Origin: Phycisphaerae bacterium
GTDB lineage: Bacteria; Planctomycetota; Phycisphaerae; UBA1845
NCBI GenBank assembly: GCA_029260075.1
Contig: JAJDDY010000060.1
Coordinates: 1-32,006, forward strand
DNA length: 32,006 nt
Reading direction: 5' to 3'
Shown here: positions 1-6,890 of the stretch, piece after piece
How the letters are laid out: each line of letters opens with the position of its first letter
Numbering within the stretch: position 1 is the stretch's first letter
Made by a program: the position numbers and the translations under genes
Notes under the pieces: generated by a model
Databases searched by the model: none
The model's input: the letters and a program-made list of their open reading frames with translations, nothing else
Told to the model about the DNA's origin: nothing

Positions 1-16
1 TTGAAGTTATGTTCAA

Positions 17-58
17 AGCGGGCGAGCGGATTCGAACCGCCGACGTCCAGCTTGGGAA
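17..58 (-). tRNA. tRNA-Gly(CCC) 3' half, truncated (att-like)
   Basis: Read on the minus strand this gives an anticodon loop TTCCCAA, the 3' anticodon strand GCTGG, a variable segment, a T arm (GGCGG-TTCGAAT-CCGCT) and the 3' acceptor strand CGCCCGC. Acceptor, T arm and CCC anticodon fit tRNA-Gly(CCC). The matching 5' anticodon strand (CCAGC), D arm and 5' acceptor strand (GCGGGCG) are absent from the higher-coordinate side, so the gene is cut at the anticodon loop. That is a usual crossover site for integrases that target tRNA genes. CCA is not encoded. By geometry the integrated element should lie on the right. No second copy was seen in the window. Confidence 0.75.
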
Positions 59-479
59 ACCGATAGTCGGCGCGCAAGTCCTGTGTTTTCAAGGACTTAC
101 ATCGCGTTTTTCGGCCGAAAACGAGGTTTGCAACTGACTGACAAGCTGCAGTCCGAGTGACTGACAAGTCATCACCAAGTGGAGACTGACCAACTTTTTG
201 ACCAAGTGTTCTACCCAAACATCCACCGAAACCGAGCATCCCACCAGGAGCAGCGCCTTCGAAAACCATCCCACACCTCGGTTCGCGTTCTCGACCCAAA
301 GATCGCGGGATGGCGCTTTCGGGAGCCACAACGACTTCGCGTCGCCCGCGATTTCGATCTGTTGGCGGCTCCGATAATCAGGGCATTCTCGGCCCGGCCG
401 GTCAAGACGGAGTTCTCAAAAGGCACAGCTGGGCTCGACGCCTCCTCAGGACCCTCTCGGCATGCCATACCGATATGCC
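59..479. other. Intergenic stretch without a supported gene
   Basis: Short ORFs occur on both strands, but none has a convincing ribosome-binding site or a recognisable product. The only structure seen is a direct repeat TGACTGACAAG at 135-145 and 158-168, 23 bp apart, followed by related GACTGACCAAC and TTGACCAAG sequences up to about 205. The stretch lies between the tRNA fragment and the promoter of the ATPase gene, where the end sequence of an integrated element would be expected. Confidence 0.5.
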
Positions 480-508
480 TTGTGTAATGGGAGTACCGAG
501 GCTATAAT
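480..508 (+). promoter_or_regulatory. Sigma-70-type promoter for the AAA/DUF4143 gene
   Basis: TTGTGT at 480-485 and a perfect TATAAT at 503-508 are separated by 17 bp. Transcription would start near 515, about 40 nt before the ATG at 556. Confidence 0.65.
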
Positions 509-555
509 AGCCTTGGATTCCGGTAGTTTCGGTCCCGATTTGGAGGCCCTAAGCA

Positions 556-1863
556 ATGAAGCGTGCCATAAGTGAACAGCTCCTGGCGTGGAAAAACCGG
601 CCGCGTCGTAAGCCGCTGATTCTCCGCGGGGCTCGGCAGGTCGGCAAGACCTGGTCCGTCATGGACTTCGGTCGAAAACACTTCGACGGTACGGTTCACC
701 TGGTCGATCTGGAAAAACGGCCAGACTACCACCGCATCTTCGAGGCAGACCTCGAATCGAAGCGGATCCTCTCGGAACTCGAAGTCTTGCTCAACGCGCG
801 GATCGTTCCCGGCAAGGATCTACTGTTCTTTGATGAGATCCAAAGTTGTCAGCGAGCGATCATGGCCCTGCGCTATTTCTACGAGGACTATCCCGAGCTT
901 CATGTGATTGCGGCCGGTTCACTGCTTGAGTTTGCGATGCAGGACCTGTCGTTTCCGGTTGGCCGCGTGCAGTTCATGAACATGGTCCCGATGAGCTTCC
1001 CGGAATATTTGTTCGCCATGGGCAAGAACGTCGCCGCAGAGATAGTCCTTGCCGAGCCGAAGCCGCAACCAGAAGCGGTTCATCGCATGTTGCTGGGTGA
1101 GTTGCGTTGTTATCTGTTCGTCGGTGGAATGCCGGAATGCGTCAAGGCTTATATGGATACGAACAGCATGCACGATGCGTTCGATGTCCAGGCGGAACTC
1201 GCCAACGCCTATCGTCAGGACTTCTCCAAGTACGCACCACATGCGGACAAGCAATGCCTGAACGCGGTATTCGCTTCGGCAGCCAGATCGGTCGGCCAGC
1301 AGATCAAGTATTCACGTTTGGCAGAAGACTACACGCACAAGACGATCAAGAAGGCATTCGATTTGCTGTGCCTTGCTCAGGTGATGCGTAGGGTGCCCGC
1401 TGCAACGCCGGCTGGTTTGCCGTTGGGCGCGTCAGCTTCTGCCCGCAGATTCAAGGCGTTGATGGTGGATGTCGGTCTGATGCAGCATCTATGCGGCATG
1501 CCAGTAGACATCGAATACGCCAAGACGGACCTGCTTGAAATCCACGCCGGTGCGATGGCGGAACAGTTCGTTGGGCAAGAGCTTCTCGCCGCTGGCCAGG
1601 AGCTTCACTACTGGGCACGAAGTGCCAAGAGCAGCACGGCCGAGGTGGATTTTTTGATAGTGACCCATGATGCGATCTGCCCGATCGAGGTTAAGAGCGG
1701 CGCGTCAGGCCGCCTGAGAAGCCTGCATATGCTGCTTGAAGCCTATGAGAACTGCCCGCGCGGGTATGTGTTTTCCACAGCCCGGTACTCGGAATTGCCT
1801 GAGCAGAAGCTCGTTTTTCTGCCGTTGTATCATGCATTCAGCGTTGGTCTGCCCAGCCGGTGA
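556..1863 (+). CDS. AAA ATPase with DUF4143 domain
   Basis: This 435-aa protein belongs to the AAA_14/DUF4143 group of ATPases common in mobile and defence regions; their cellular role is poorly defined. The Walker A motif GARQVGKT is at residues 25-32 and Walker B LLFFDE at 89-94. The C-terminal half is the DUF4143 region and ends with a PD-(D/E)xK nuclease-like signature (EVD at 363-365, IEVK at 377-380). Those residues are visible, but nuclease activity is only inferred. The ATG at 556 follows a GGAGG about 10 nt upstream and the promoter at 480-508. Length is normal for the family, so the gene looks intact. It is monocistronic, and the next gene starts almost 280 bp later. Confidence 0.9.
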   Translation: MKRAISEQLLAWKNRPRRKPLILRGARQVGKTWSVMDFGRKHFDGTVHLVDLEKRPDYHRIFEADLESKRILSELEVLLNARIVPGKDLLFFDEIQSCQRAIMALRYFYEDYPELHVIAAGSLLEFAMQDLSFPVGRVQFMNMVPMSFPEYLFAMGKNVAAEIVLAEPKPQPEAVHRMLLGELRCYLFVGGMPECVKAYMDTNSMHDAFDVQAELANAYRQDFSKYAPHADKQCLNAVFASAARSVGQQIKYSRLAEDYTHKTIKKAFDLLCLAQVMRRVPAATPAGLPLGASASARRFKALMVDVGLMQHLCGMPVDIEYAKTDLLEIHAGAMAEQFVGQELLAAGQELHYWARSAKSSTAEVDFLIVTHDAICPIEVKSGASGRLRSLHMLLEAYENCPRGYVFSTARYSELPEQKLVFLPLYHAFSVGLPSR

Positions 1864-2140
1864 TTTCGACCCGGATACTAGAATGGCGTGTCCTGGCAGC
1901 TGAAGACGAAGCGCAGAACCACACGGAGGTTCACGCACCTGCCCATCGAGTACCGGTTCGGCGGGGCTCCCGAGTCAACGGCAAGGAGCAGTTTTCCATC
2001 CGGTGCCCGCTCCAACGGACCTGTGGCCCTGATCGGAGGCCCGACGGAGTCGATCCCCGCACATCGTGATGCACCTGGACCCACCGGGCCAGTTCAGGCA
2101 TGGTGGTCCCGCCATCTGTGGCCGACAGATGGAGACCCCC

Positions 2141-2620
2141 ATGATTCAGGAAAAGACACGACGAGTCGCGGATCTTGCCGAACAACTCTCCGAAGCCCTC
2201 ATGACCGCCGCGATCTGCGCCGACGAAATCCGTGCCATTCTCCGGACGGAACTCGACGGCCGCGCTCCCGGCCGTTGGGGACGATCGCGGGCTGCGAAAC
2301 ATCGATACCCTCAGCCTCAGCGTCCCTTGGTCGACAGCTCAACATTCTCGGTGTTCTGGGCAGGAAAAATCTGCCCACTGCGCCGCACGATCTTGTTCCG
2401 ATTGGCCGAGCGCCTTGCGCGCCAACCCAATCAGTATATCACTGCGGACCAGCTCCTGCGCGATGTCTGGGAAGGTGGCATCAAGTCACCCGAAACGATT
2501 CGTAGTGCGGTGCGACACCTCCGGCAACGTCTGAGCAATGCCGGCATGGAGGATCTGGCCGCCGCAATCTACGGTACAGGCGGTCACTACGGTCTGATTC
2601 TCGACGGTAACCTACCGTAA
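2141..2620 (+). CDS. Winged-helix DNA-binding protein (OmpR/PhoB-type C-terminal domain)
   Basis: A protein of about 159 aa. The N-terminal 45 residues are predicted helical, then there is a linker, and the last 75 residues resemble the OmpR/PhoB winged helix (recognition-helix region ETIRSAVRHLRQRL, then a beta-hairpin ending YGTGGHYGLIL). No receiver domain is present, so it is not a two-component regulator in the usual sense. The frame stays open back to 2066, but ATG 2141 is preferred because GGAGA sits 6 nt upstream. It directly precedes a serine recombinase, an arrangement known from planctomycete mobile elements. It may control that recombinase or act as its directionality partner; this is inference. 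Confidence 0.7.
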   Translation: MIQEKTRRVADLAEQLSEALMTAAICADEIRAILRTELDGRAPGRWGRSRAAKHRYPQPQRPLVDSSTFSVFWAGKICPLRRTILFRLAERLARQPNQYITADQLLRDVWEGGIKSPETIRSAVRHLRQRLSNAGMEDLAAAIYGTGGHYGLILDGNLP

Positions 2621-2622
2621 TT

Positions 2623-2662
2623 TTGCACGAGAATTGCACACAGATGCACCCTGGATTTGCAC
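2623..2662 (+). promoter_or_regulatory. Four helically phased TTGCAC repeats upstream of the recombinase
   Basis: TTGCAC occurs at 2623-2628, 2634-2639 and 2657-2662, with ATGCAC at 2644-2649. The spacings are 11, 10 and 13 bp, close to one helical turn. The array starts three bases after the stop codon of the winged-helix gene and precedes the recombinase ORF. It could be an operator array for the winged-helix protein or an accessory or att site for the recombinase. Confidence 0.45.
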
Positions 2663-2812
2663 GGTCATGCTGTAGGCTGTCTGCGTCGGATCGAGCTAGG
2701 GGTGTGTCGTCCTCTGAGTTGCCGTTGCCGTCATGCAGAGTCGAGCACCGCCAACGTCGCATCGCTTGCGTCGGTGTGGAGCAACACTCTGCCGTCGGCG
2801 AGAGTCAAGGTA

Positions 2813-3433
2813 ATGACACTGAAGCAAGAAGCGAGTGAGGCGCAATTGGGCGGGCAATCGGATGAAAGCCAACATCGGTGGTGGGTTCAGGATACGCCGC
2901 CTACCGAGCCCGCAACTCCGGAATTCCGGGCGGTCGCATACTACCGCCACTCGGCACAAGACCGGCAAGAGAATTCTGTCGCGATACAGCAGGAGCAGGT
3001 TCAGCAATGGGCTCGTGAGAACGGCATCGAGATCATTCACGAATTCTCCGATCGCGGCAAATCGGGCCTGACGGCGGAGGGCAGGGATGGCTTCAACGAC
3101 ATGATGGACAACTGGGTCAAGGGAGGCCGTGAATTCGACTTCGTTCTCTGCCTTGACGTCAGCCGCTGGGGCCGCTTCCAGGATATCGATCTGTCGGCGA
3201 CCTACAGCGCTGAGTGCAAGCGTCACGGAAAACAGGTGATCTACACCACACTCGGCAAGCCCAAGCCCGGCGATCAGTTGTACCAGGTGTACGTCCAGTT
3301 TGAGCGCTTCCGCGCCGCGCAGTACAGCAAGGAACTGAGTGACAAGGTCTTCCGCGGTTGTCCTGGACGACTTGGACAAGCTGTACGCAGATGCGGATTG
3401 TGTCCGAATTCTGAAGCCATTGTGCAACACTGA
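2813..3433 (+). pseudogene. Serine recombinase, N-terminal part only (truncated)
   Basis: The resolvase/invertase catalytic domain is visible: YYRHSAQDRQENSVAIQQEQ (catalytic-Ser strand; nucleophile probably the Ser of RHS), then FSDRGKSGLTAEGRDGFNDM and LCLDVSRWGRFQD with the usual Arg residues. Recombinase similarity stops around 3357 in the segment SDKVFRG. A complete large serine recombinase would continue for several hundred residues with recombinase and zinc-ribbon domains. Here the reading frame runs into foreign sequence and stops at 3433. ATG 2813 is the likely start; the frame is open from a TTG at 2657. The protein should be inactive for integration because its DNA-binding part is missing. 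Confidence 0.75.
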
Positions 3434-3935
3434 ACGATCTAAGCGAATCACGTGGCTAAGCAACATAACGCTGCGGGGTGGCGACATCCCTCCTTCATTT
3501 GGGACGACCAGCCGTGTGATTCTCATTGCCAACGAGTGGCGCACGTTGAACCCGAACGTGCGCGCACTGGAGGATCGGGCGATCATCCTGCATTTTGATC
3601 CATCGAATTCCGAAGTGCACCGGAGGGTGGGCGAGTGGTTCCAAGATCACGAGGTTTACCGGTTCATCGCCCGGATCTTGCCCTCCATCAAGGCGCTCTC
3701 CATGCGGCACTACTTCAAGGCGTCGCAACTCCGTCAGGCTGGTCTCAGCGATTGGCGCACCAGTTTGCTGCAGATGGTCTTCTCCGACCCGCGCCTGGCC
3801 TGCGTCGCCGCCCTGCAGAACGAGCCGACCTTGCGTTCGGAACAGGACAGAGTCGAGCGTTTCGTTCTGCGGACAGGGTACTCCAGGGCAACGTACTACC
3901 GAATGAAAGCGCGGCTGGCGAGCGCGCTATGCTAG
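3339..3935 (+). pseudogene. C-terminal fragment of an AAA-family ATPase, joined to the recombinase
   Basis: The 198-aa frame begins inside the recombinase. From about residue 6 it reads [12 protein letters not shown], a Walker B-like strand, then [12 protein letters not shown] (sensor-1-like) and [10 protein letters not shown]. These are consistent with the second half of an AAA ATPase of mobile elements, with a helical C-terminal domain ending [12 protein letters not shown]. Walker A and everything before it are missing. The junction with the recombinase, near 3345-3360, is in a different frame, so this is a deletion or recombination scar rather than a working fusion. The only possible start is an internal GTG with no ribosome-binding site. 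Confidence 0.65.
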
Positions 3936-4020
3936 GCGTCCGTGTACGGTTGCGCCCGACGTGGACGCGGATCCCGTGTCCGTGACACCGAGTCCCGTAG
4001 GTCTGATGACCGGACATTCT

Positions 4021-4144
4021 GATGCAGCGGCTATCGGATTCTGCCCGTCACGCTACGTCACAAGGCCCGCCCGAATCTGGACGGCTGCCCAGCTTGGATC
4101 GCAACCGGACATGACGAACGGACGGGGAAATCGCCCCCCGTCCC
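4021..4144 (+). repeat. Diverged intergenic repeat, copy 1 (right part)
   Basis: This 124-bp block aligns almost without gaps to 8194-8316. Both start with GATGC, share TCTGCCC in the middle, and end in ACGAACGG followed by a GC-rich hairpin (GGACGGGG/CCCCGTCC here) and CGTCCC. Weaker similarity extends to the left towards 3940. The copy lies just downstream of the ATPase fragment. No protein-coding gene was found between 3936 and 4214. Confidence 0.55.
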
Positions 4145-4214
4145 GTGTAGCTCGAGCGCGGTCCACACTGCTCCAGCAGGACGCCCGGCAGCCCTGGGAA
4201 CAGCGACTATGGCG

Positions 4215-4346
4215 TCACCTCGTGATGCTTGCTTTCCCGCCGATGGGCAATAACCGCAGGATCCCATCCAGAACTGAGTCGAGCTGCTTCCCGACACCGC
4301 TCTCATGAATCACTGACATCACCGGCTTGATCGTACACTTCGTCAT
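4215..4346 (-). CDS. 43-codon ORF overlapping the AbiEi stop; possible toxin-gene stub
   Basis: Its ATG overlaps the TGA of the AbiEi gene (ATGA), the arrangement expected for a translationally coupled AbiEii toxin. The product starts MTKCTIKPVMSV, which is compatible with the start of AbiEii-type proteins, but the rest is not recognised and the frame stops after 43 codons. The simplest reading is that the toxin gene was deleted and only its first codons remain, fused to unrelated sequence next to repeat copy 1. It could also be a chance ORF. Confidence 0.35.
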   Translation of the reverse strand: MTKCTIKPVMSVIHESGVGKQLDSVLDGILRLLPIGGKASITR

Positions 4347-4963
4347 AGCGTGGCCTCCAGGTAGGGACGCATCACCCGCTCGACGCGACAGGCGCGAGCG
4401 TGTTCGAGCAATACCTGGAGTCGGGATCCACGGCGCCCACCAGTGGGACGGGTCCCGCAGTAGAATCGCAGGGCTTCCAGAGCAACATCCAGACCGATCT
4501 TGTTGCGGTACTTGAAGCAGTCGGCCAGGGTCTTCTCCGGACCGTACACTCGAACGGGTATCTCATCGATAATGTGTGTTTCGATTCCAGCCTCGAACGC
4601 CTCGCTAGAGAATCGGAAGATGCTGAGCGGTGGATGCGTCAGCTTGGGATTGCGCGCCGTACGCGGAAGTGCGAGGTGTACCTCGTGTGGAATCTGCGTG
4701 GTCATTTCGTGGTGGGCCAGCGCTGAGATCAAGCAGACAACTCCCTGCGGAATGCGCATGGCGACCGTGGCGAGGTCGGGCTCGCTCAGTGGCGGCAGCT
4801 CGGCCAGCCGAAACAGACCCCTGGCGAGTTGTGTCAGCTCGCCAGCGTCCCTCATGGCATAGAGCGTTCGCCGGTGGATGCCCAGGGCCAGGATATCTCG
4901 TGTGCGAAGCGTGCCCCCGCCGCTTTTGAATGCCGCGCGTGCTTTCTCGAACGTCAAGGCCAT
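4343..4963 (-). CDS. AbiEi-family antitoxin, apparently without its toxin
   Basis: A protein of about 206 aa resembling AbiEi antitoxins of type IV toxin-antitoxin systems. The N-terminal winged helix covers roughly residues 1-60 (TRDILALGIHRRTLYAMRDAG, then LARGLFRL), followed by the AbiEi middle and C-terminal region (LISALAHHEMTTQIP; YGPEKTLADCFKYRNKIGLDVALEALR). The start at 4963 is chosen because GGAGG lies 8 nt upstream and a promoter at 5004-5032 precedes it; the frame is open to 5116. AbiEi normally represses its own operon and antagonises the AbiEii nucleotidyltransferase. No AbiEii follows here, so it is an orphan, or it acts with the nearby divergent system. Confidence 0.8.
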   Translation of the reverse strand: MALTFEKARAAFKSGGGTLRTRDILALGIHRRTLYAMRDAGELTQLARGLFRLAELPPLSEPDLATVAMRIPQGVVCLISALAHHEMTTQIPHEVHLALPRTARNPKLTHPPLSIFRFSSEAFEAGIETHIIDEIPVRVYGPEKTLADCFKYRNKIGLDVALEALRFYCGTRPTGGRRGSRLQVLLEHARACRVERVMRPYLEATL

Positions 4964-5003
4964 CGCAGATGCCTCCAAGGCCATCGGACATAAACGCACG
5001 CAG

Positions 5004-5032
5004 ATACTACTAAGTGCATGCTTTATTGTCCA
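5004..5032 (-). promoter_or_regulatory. Promoter for the AbiEi gene
   Basis: On the minus strand TGGACA (5032-5027) and TAGTAT (5009-5004) are 17 bp apart, with the start codon at 4963. It is divergent from the promoter at 5161, leaving about 130 bp between the two. Confidence 0.5.
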
Positions 5033-5160
5033 CTCTGGGCTCGGGGTGGGCGGAACGATAGCTTCCTTCACTACGGTTTGCGACCATGCGATGGGTGGGC
5101 ATAGGCCGATAACCACCTTCTTCTGGCGGATCTAGTGACTAAATCGGCGAGAATAGTCGA

Positions 5161-5197
5161 TTGACTTATGTCAGATTTATGCTATACTTTTCTGACA
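5161..5197 (+). promoter_or_regulatory. Promoter with flanking inverted repeat for the DUF6088/AbiEii operon
   Basis: TTGACT (5161-5166) and TATACT (5183-5188) are separated by 16 bp. An inverted repeat TGTCAG (5169-5174) / CTGACA (5192-5197) brackets the -10 element, a good position for a self-repressing antitoxin to bind. AGGAGAGG follows just downstream and serves the ATG at 5214. Confidence 0.65.
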
Positions 5198-5213
5198 GGA
5201 GAGGTGCCGTCTA

Positions 5214-5816
5214 ATGGACACGACTAAAGCTAAGATTCTCGCCCGCGTTCGCCGCAAGGGGGCGGTAGTCACGCCCAAGGACTTTCTGGATCTCGCAGGG
5301 CGCGATGCCGTGGATCAGGCGCTTTCGCGCCTGGTTCGACAAGACGTCCTTCAGCGGATCGGCCATGGGCTGTACCACGTGCCCCGAACAAACAAACGCC
5401 TCGGCATCACTGTTCCGCCGGACCCGGACGTGGTGGCTCAAGCCATCGGGCGACGGACTGGTAGTCGCGTCGCCTTGTCGCCAGCCGTAATCGCCAATCG
5501 TCTCGGCCTATCAACCCAGGTACCGGCCAAGCCGGTTTATCTCACCGACGGTCGAAGCCGATCGGTCAGTGTCGGCAACCAAACGATCCGCCTGAAACAC
5601 GTTGCCGCCAAGCAACTCCCGGACAAGGATGATGCGACCGGCGTTGCGATCCAAGCGATCATCGCCGTCGGAGAATCATCACTTGACGACAAAGCGATCG
5701 AGGCGTTCCGGCGCAGACTGAGCCCCGCCCAGCGGAAGCATCTCCTGCGCAAAGCACGCTACGCCGATGCGTGGGTGGCCGATGCCGCACGATCCATCGC
5801 CAGCACGGAGGCATGA
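5214..5816 (+). CDS. DUF6088/AbiEi-like antitoxin
   Basis: A 200-aa protein of the DUF6088 family, the usual partner of AbiEii-type nucleotidyltransferase toxins. Residues 1-60 form a winged helix (RRKGAVVTPKDFLDL, then SRLVRQDVLQRIGHGLYHVP), followed by a conserved central segment (TGSRVALSPAVIANRLGLSTQ) and a basic C-terminus. It is preceded by AGGAGAGG and a strong promoter with an inverted repeat, consistent with autorepression. The next gene starts 7 bp after its stop. The pair is probably a complete toxin-antitoxin or abortive-infection module, divergent from the orphan AbiEi. Confidence 0.85.
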   Translation: MDTTKAKILARVRRKGAVVTPKDFLDLAGRDAVDQALSRLVRQDVLQRIGHGLYHVPRTNKRLGITVPPDPDVVAQAIGRRTGSRVALSPAVIANRLGLSTQVPAKPVYLTDGRSRSVSVGNQTIRLKHVAAKQLPDKDDATGVAIQAIIAVGESSLDDKAIEAFRRRLSPAQRKHLLRKARYADAWVADAARSIASTEA

Positions 5817-5823
5817 TACGCAA

Positions 5824-6855
5824 ATGGATCAAGTTGCCCGTTTGGAGCCGCAGGATCGTTCCGATCTCTTCCGCGCCGCAGCCGAGTCGCGCGGCGTCAC
5901 TGTTGGCATCATCGAGAAGGACTTCTGGGTCTGCTGGGTGCTTCGCCGCATGTACACGCTCATGCAGTTGCCAGCGCAGATCCATTTCAAAGGTGGGACG
6001 TCGCTCTCAAAAGTGTTTGGCGTAATCGAACGGATGTCGGAGGATGTCGATCTTGTGATTGATCGCACCGGCCTCGGATTCACCGGTACAAAGGACCCGG
6101 CGACATCAGACCTCTCCAACAAAGCTCGCCAGCGACTCGTAGAGGAAATCAAGATCAGCGCCCGCGACTTCGCTCGGGATGAGTTGAGGCCCGCCCTTGT
6201 CCATGCATGCGCTGAGGCTTTGGGCGATGCAGCAAGCTCGACTTCGTGGGAAACCACCCTTGCAGAGGATGCTCCGGATGATCAGACAATCCTCTTCCGT
6301 TACCCCACGATCGAACAACCTCCCAAGTACTTGCGTGCCATGGTCCGCTTGGAGCTCGGGGCCCGCGGGAATCCCTGGCCGTCCGTGAAAGGGACGATTC
6401 GGCCATACGCCGCAGACCCGTTCCCGGACCAATTCGACAAACCCGATACCGAGCTACCTCTCGTTGTTTCAGCGCAGAGGACTTTCTGGGACAAGGCGAC
6501 CATTCTGCACAGGCTCCACCACCAACCCGAGGACAAACGGCTTGCTCCACGCATGGCCCGTCATTACTACGATCTCTTCCGGCTCGCGCAGCATGATCTG
6601 GGACGGAAGGCCCTCGCCGACACAGGCCTGCTTGCCGAAGTCGTCGAACACACTTCGCTGTTCTTCCCTCGCGCCTGGGCCAATTACGATCTTGCGAAAC
6701 CGGGATCGCTCAGATTAACCCCGCCGGATCACTTACTCGGAAAGCTTCGCGAAGATTACAACGAGATGGCCACCGAAATGATGTTCGGTGACGTTCCCGA
6801 GTTTGATTCCGTGATCGAAGGGTTGAAGGAAATCGAAACGTCGGTGAACGCGTGA
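5824..6855 (+). CDS. AbiEii/AbiGii-family nucleotidyltransferase toxin
   Basis: A 343-aa protein. IIEKDFWV (29-36), FKGGTSLSK (55-63) and MSEDVDL (71-77) are the hallmark motifs of the AbiEii nucleotidyltransferase family. GGTSLSK is the nucleotide-binding GS motif, and the acidic pair in EDVD binds metal. The helical C-terminal half includes RPYAADPF and a conserved FWDKATILHRLHH segment. Members of the family transfer nucleotides to RNA, and some are documented to modify tRNA; the target here is unknown. ATG 5824 follows the antitoxin stop by 7 bp; the frame is open from 5767. Length is normal and the active-site residues are present, so it should be functional. Confidence 0.9.
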   Translation: MDQVARLEPQDRSDLFRAAAESRGVTVGIIEKDFWVCWVLRRMYTLMQLPAQIHFKGGTSLSKVFGVIERMSEDVDLVIDRTGLGFTGTKDPATSDLSNKARQRLVEEIKISARDFARDELRPALVHACAEALGDAASSTSWETTLAEDAPDDQTILFRYPTIEQPPKYLRAMVRLELGARGNPWPSVKGTIRPYAADPFPDQFDKPDTELPLVVSAQRTFWDKATILHRLHHQPEDKRLAPRMARHYYDLFRLAQHDLGRKALADTGLLAEVVEHTSLFFPRAWANYDLAKPGSLRLTPPDHLLGKLREDYNEMATEMMFGDVPEFDSVIEGLKEIETSVNA

Positions 6856-6890
6856 GCCATTGGGCTTCCAGCGAGTGAGTTGGACGGATC

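Noticed and set aside
1888-2505. 205-codon plus-strand frame overlapping the winged-helix gene
   Set aside because: Arg/Ser/Pro-rich, no ribosome-binding site; the 2141-2620 frame has a good one and a recognisable domain.
2696-3586. Minus-strand frame of 296 codons opposite the recombinase/ATPase junction
   Set aside because: The plus strand shows clear recombinase and ATPase motifs; the minus product has none and crosses the junction scar by chance.
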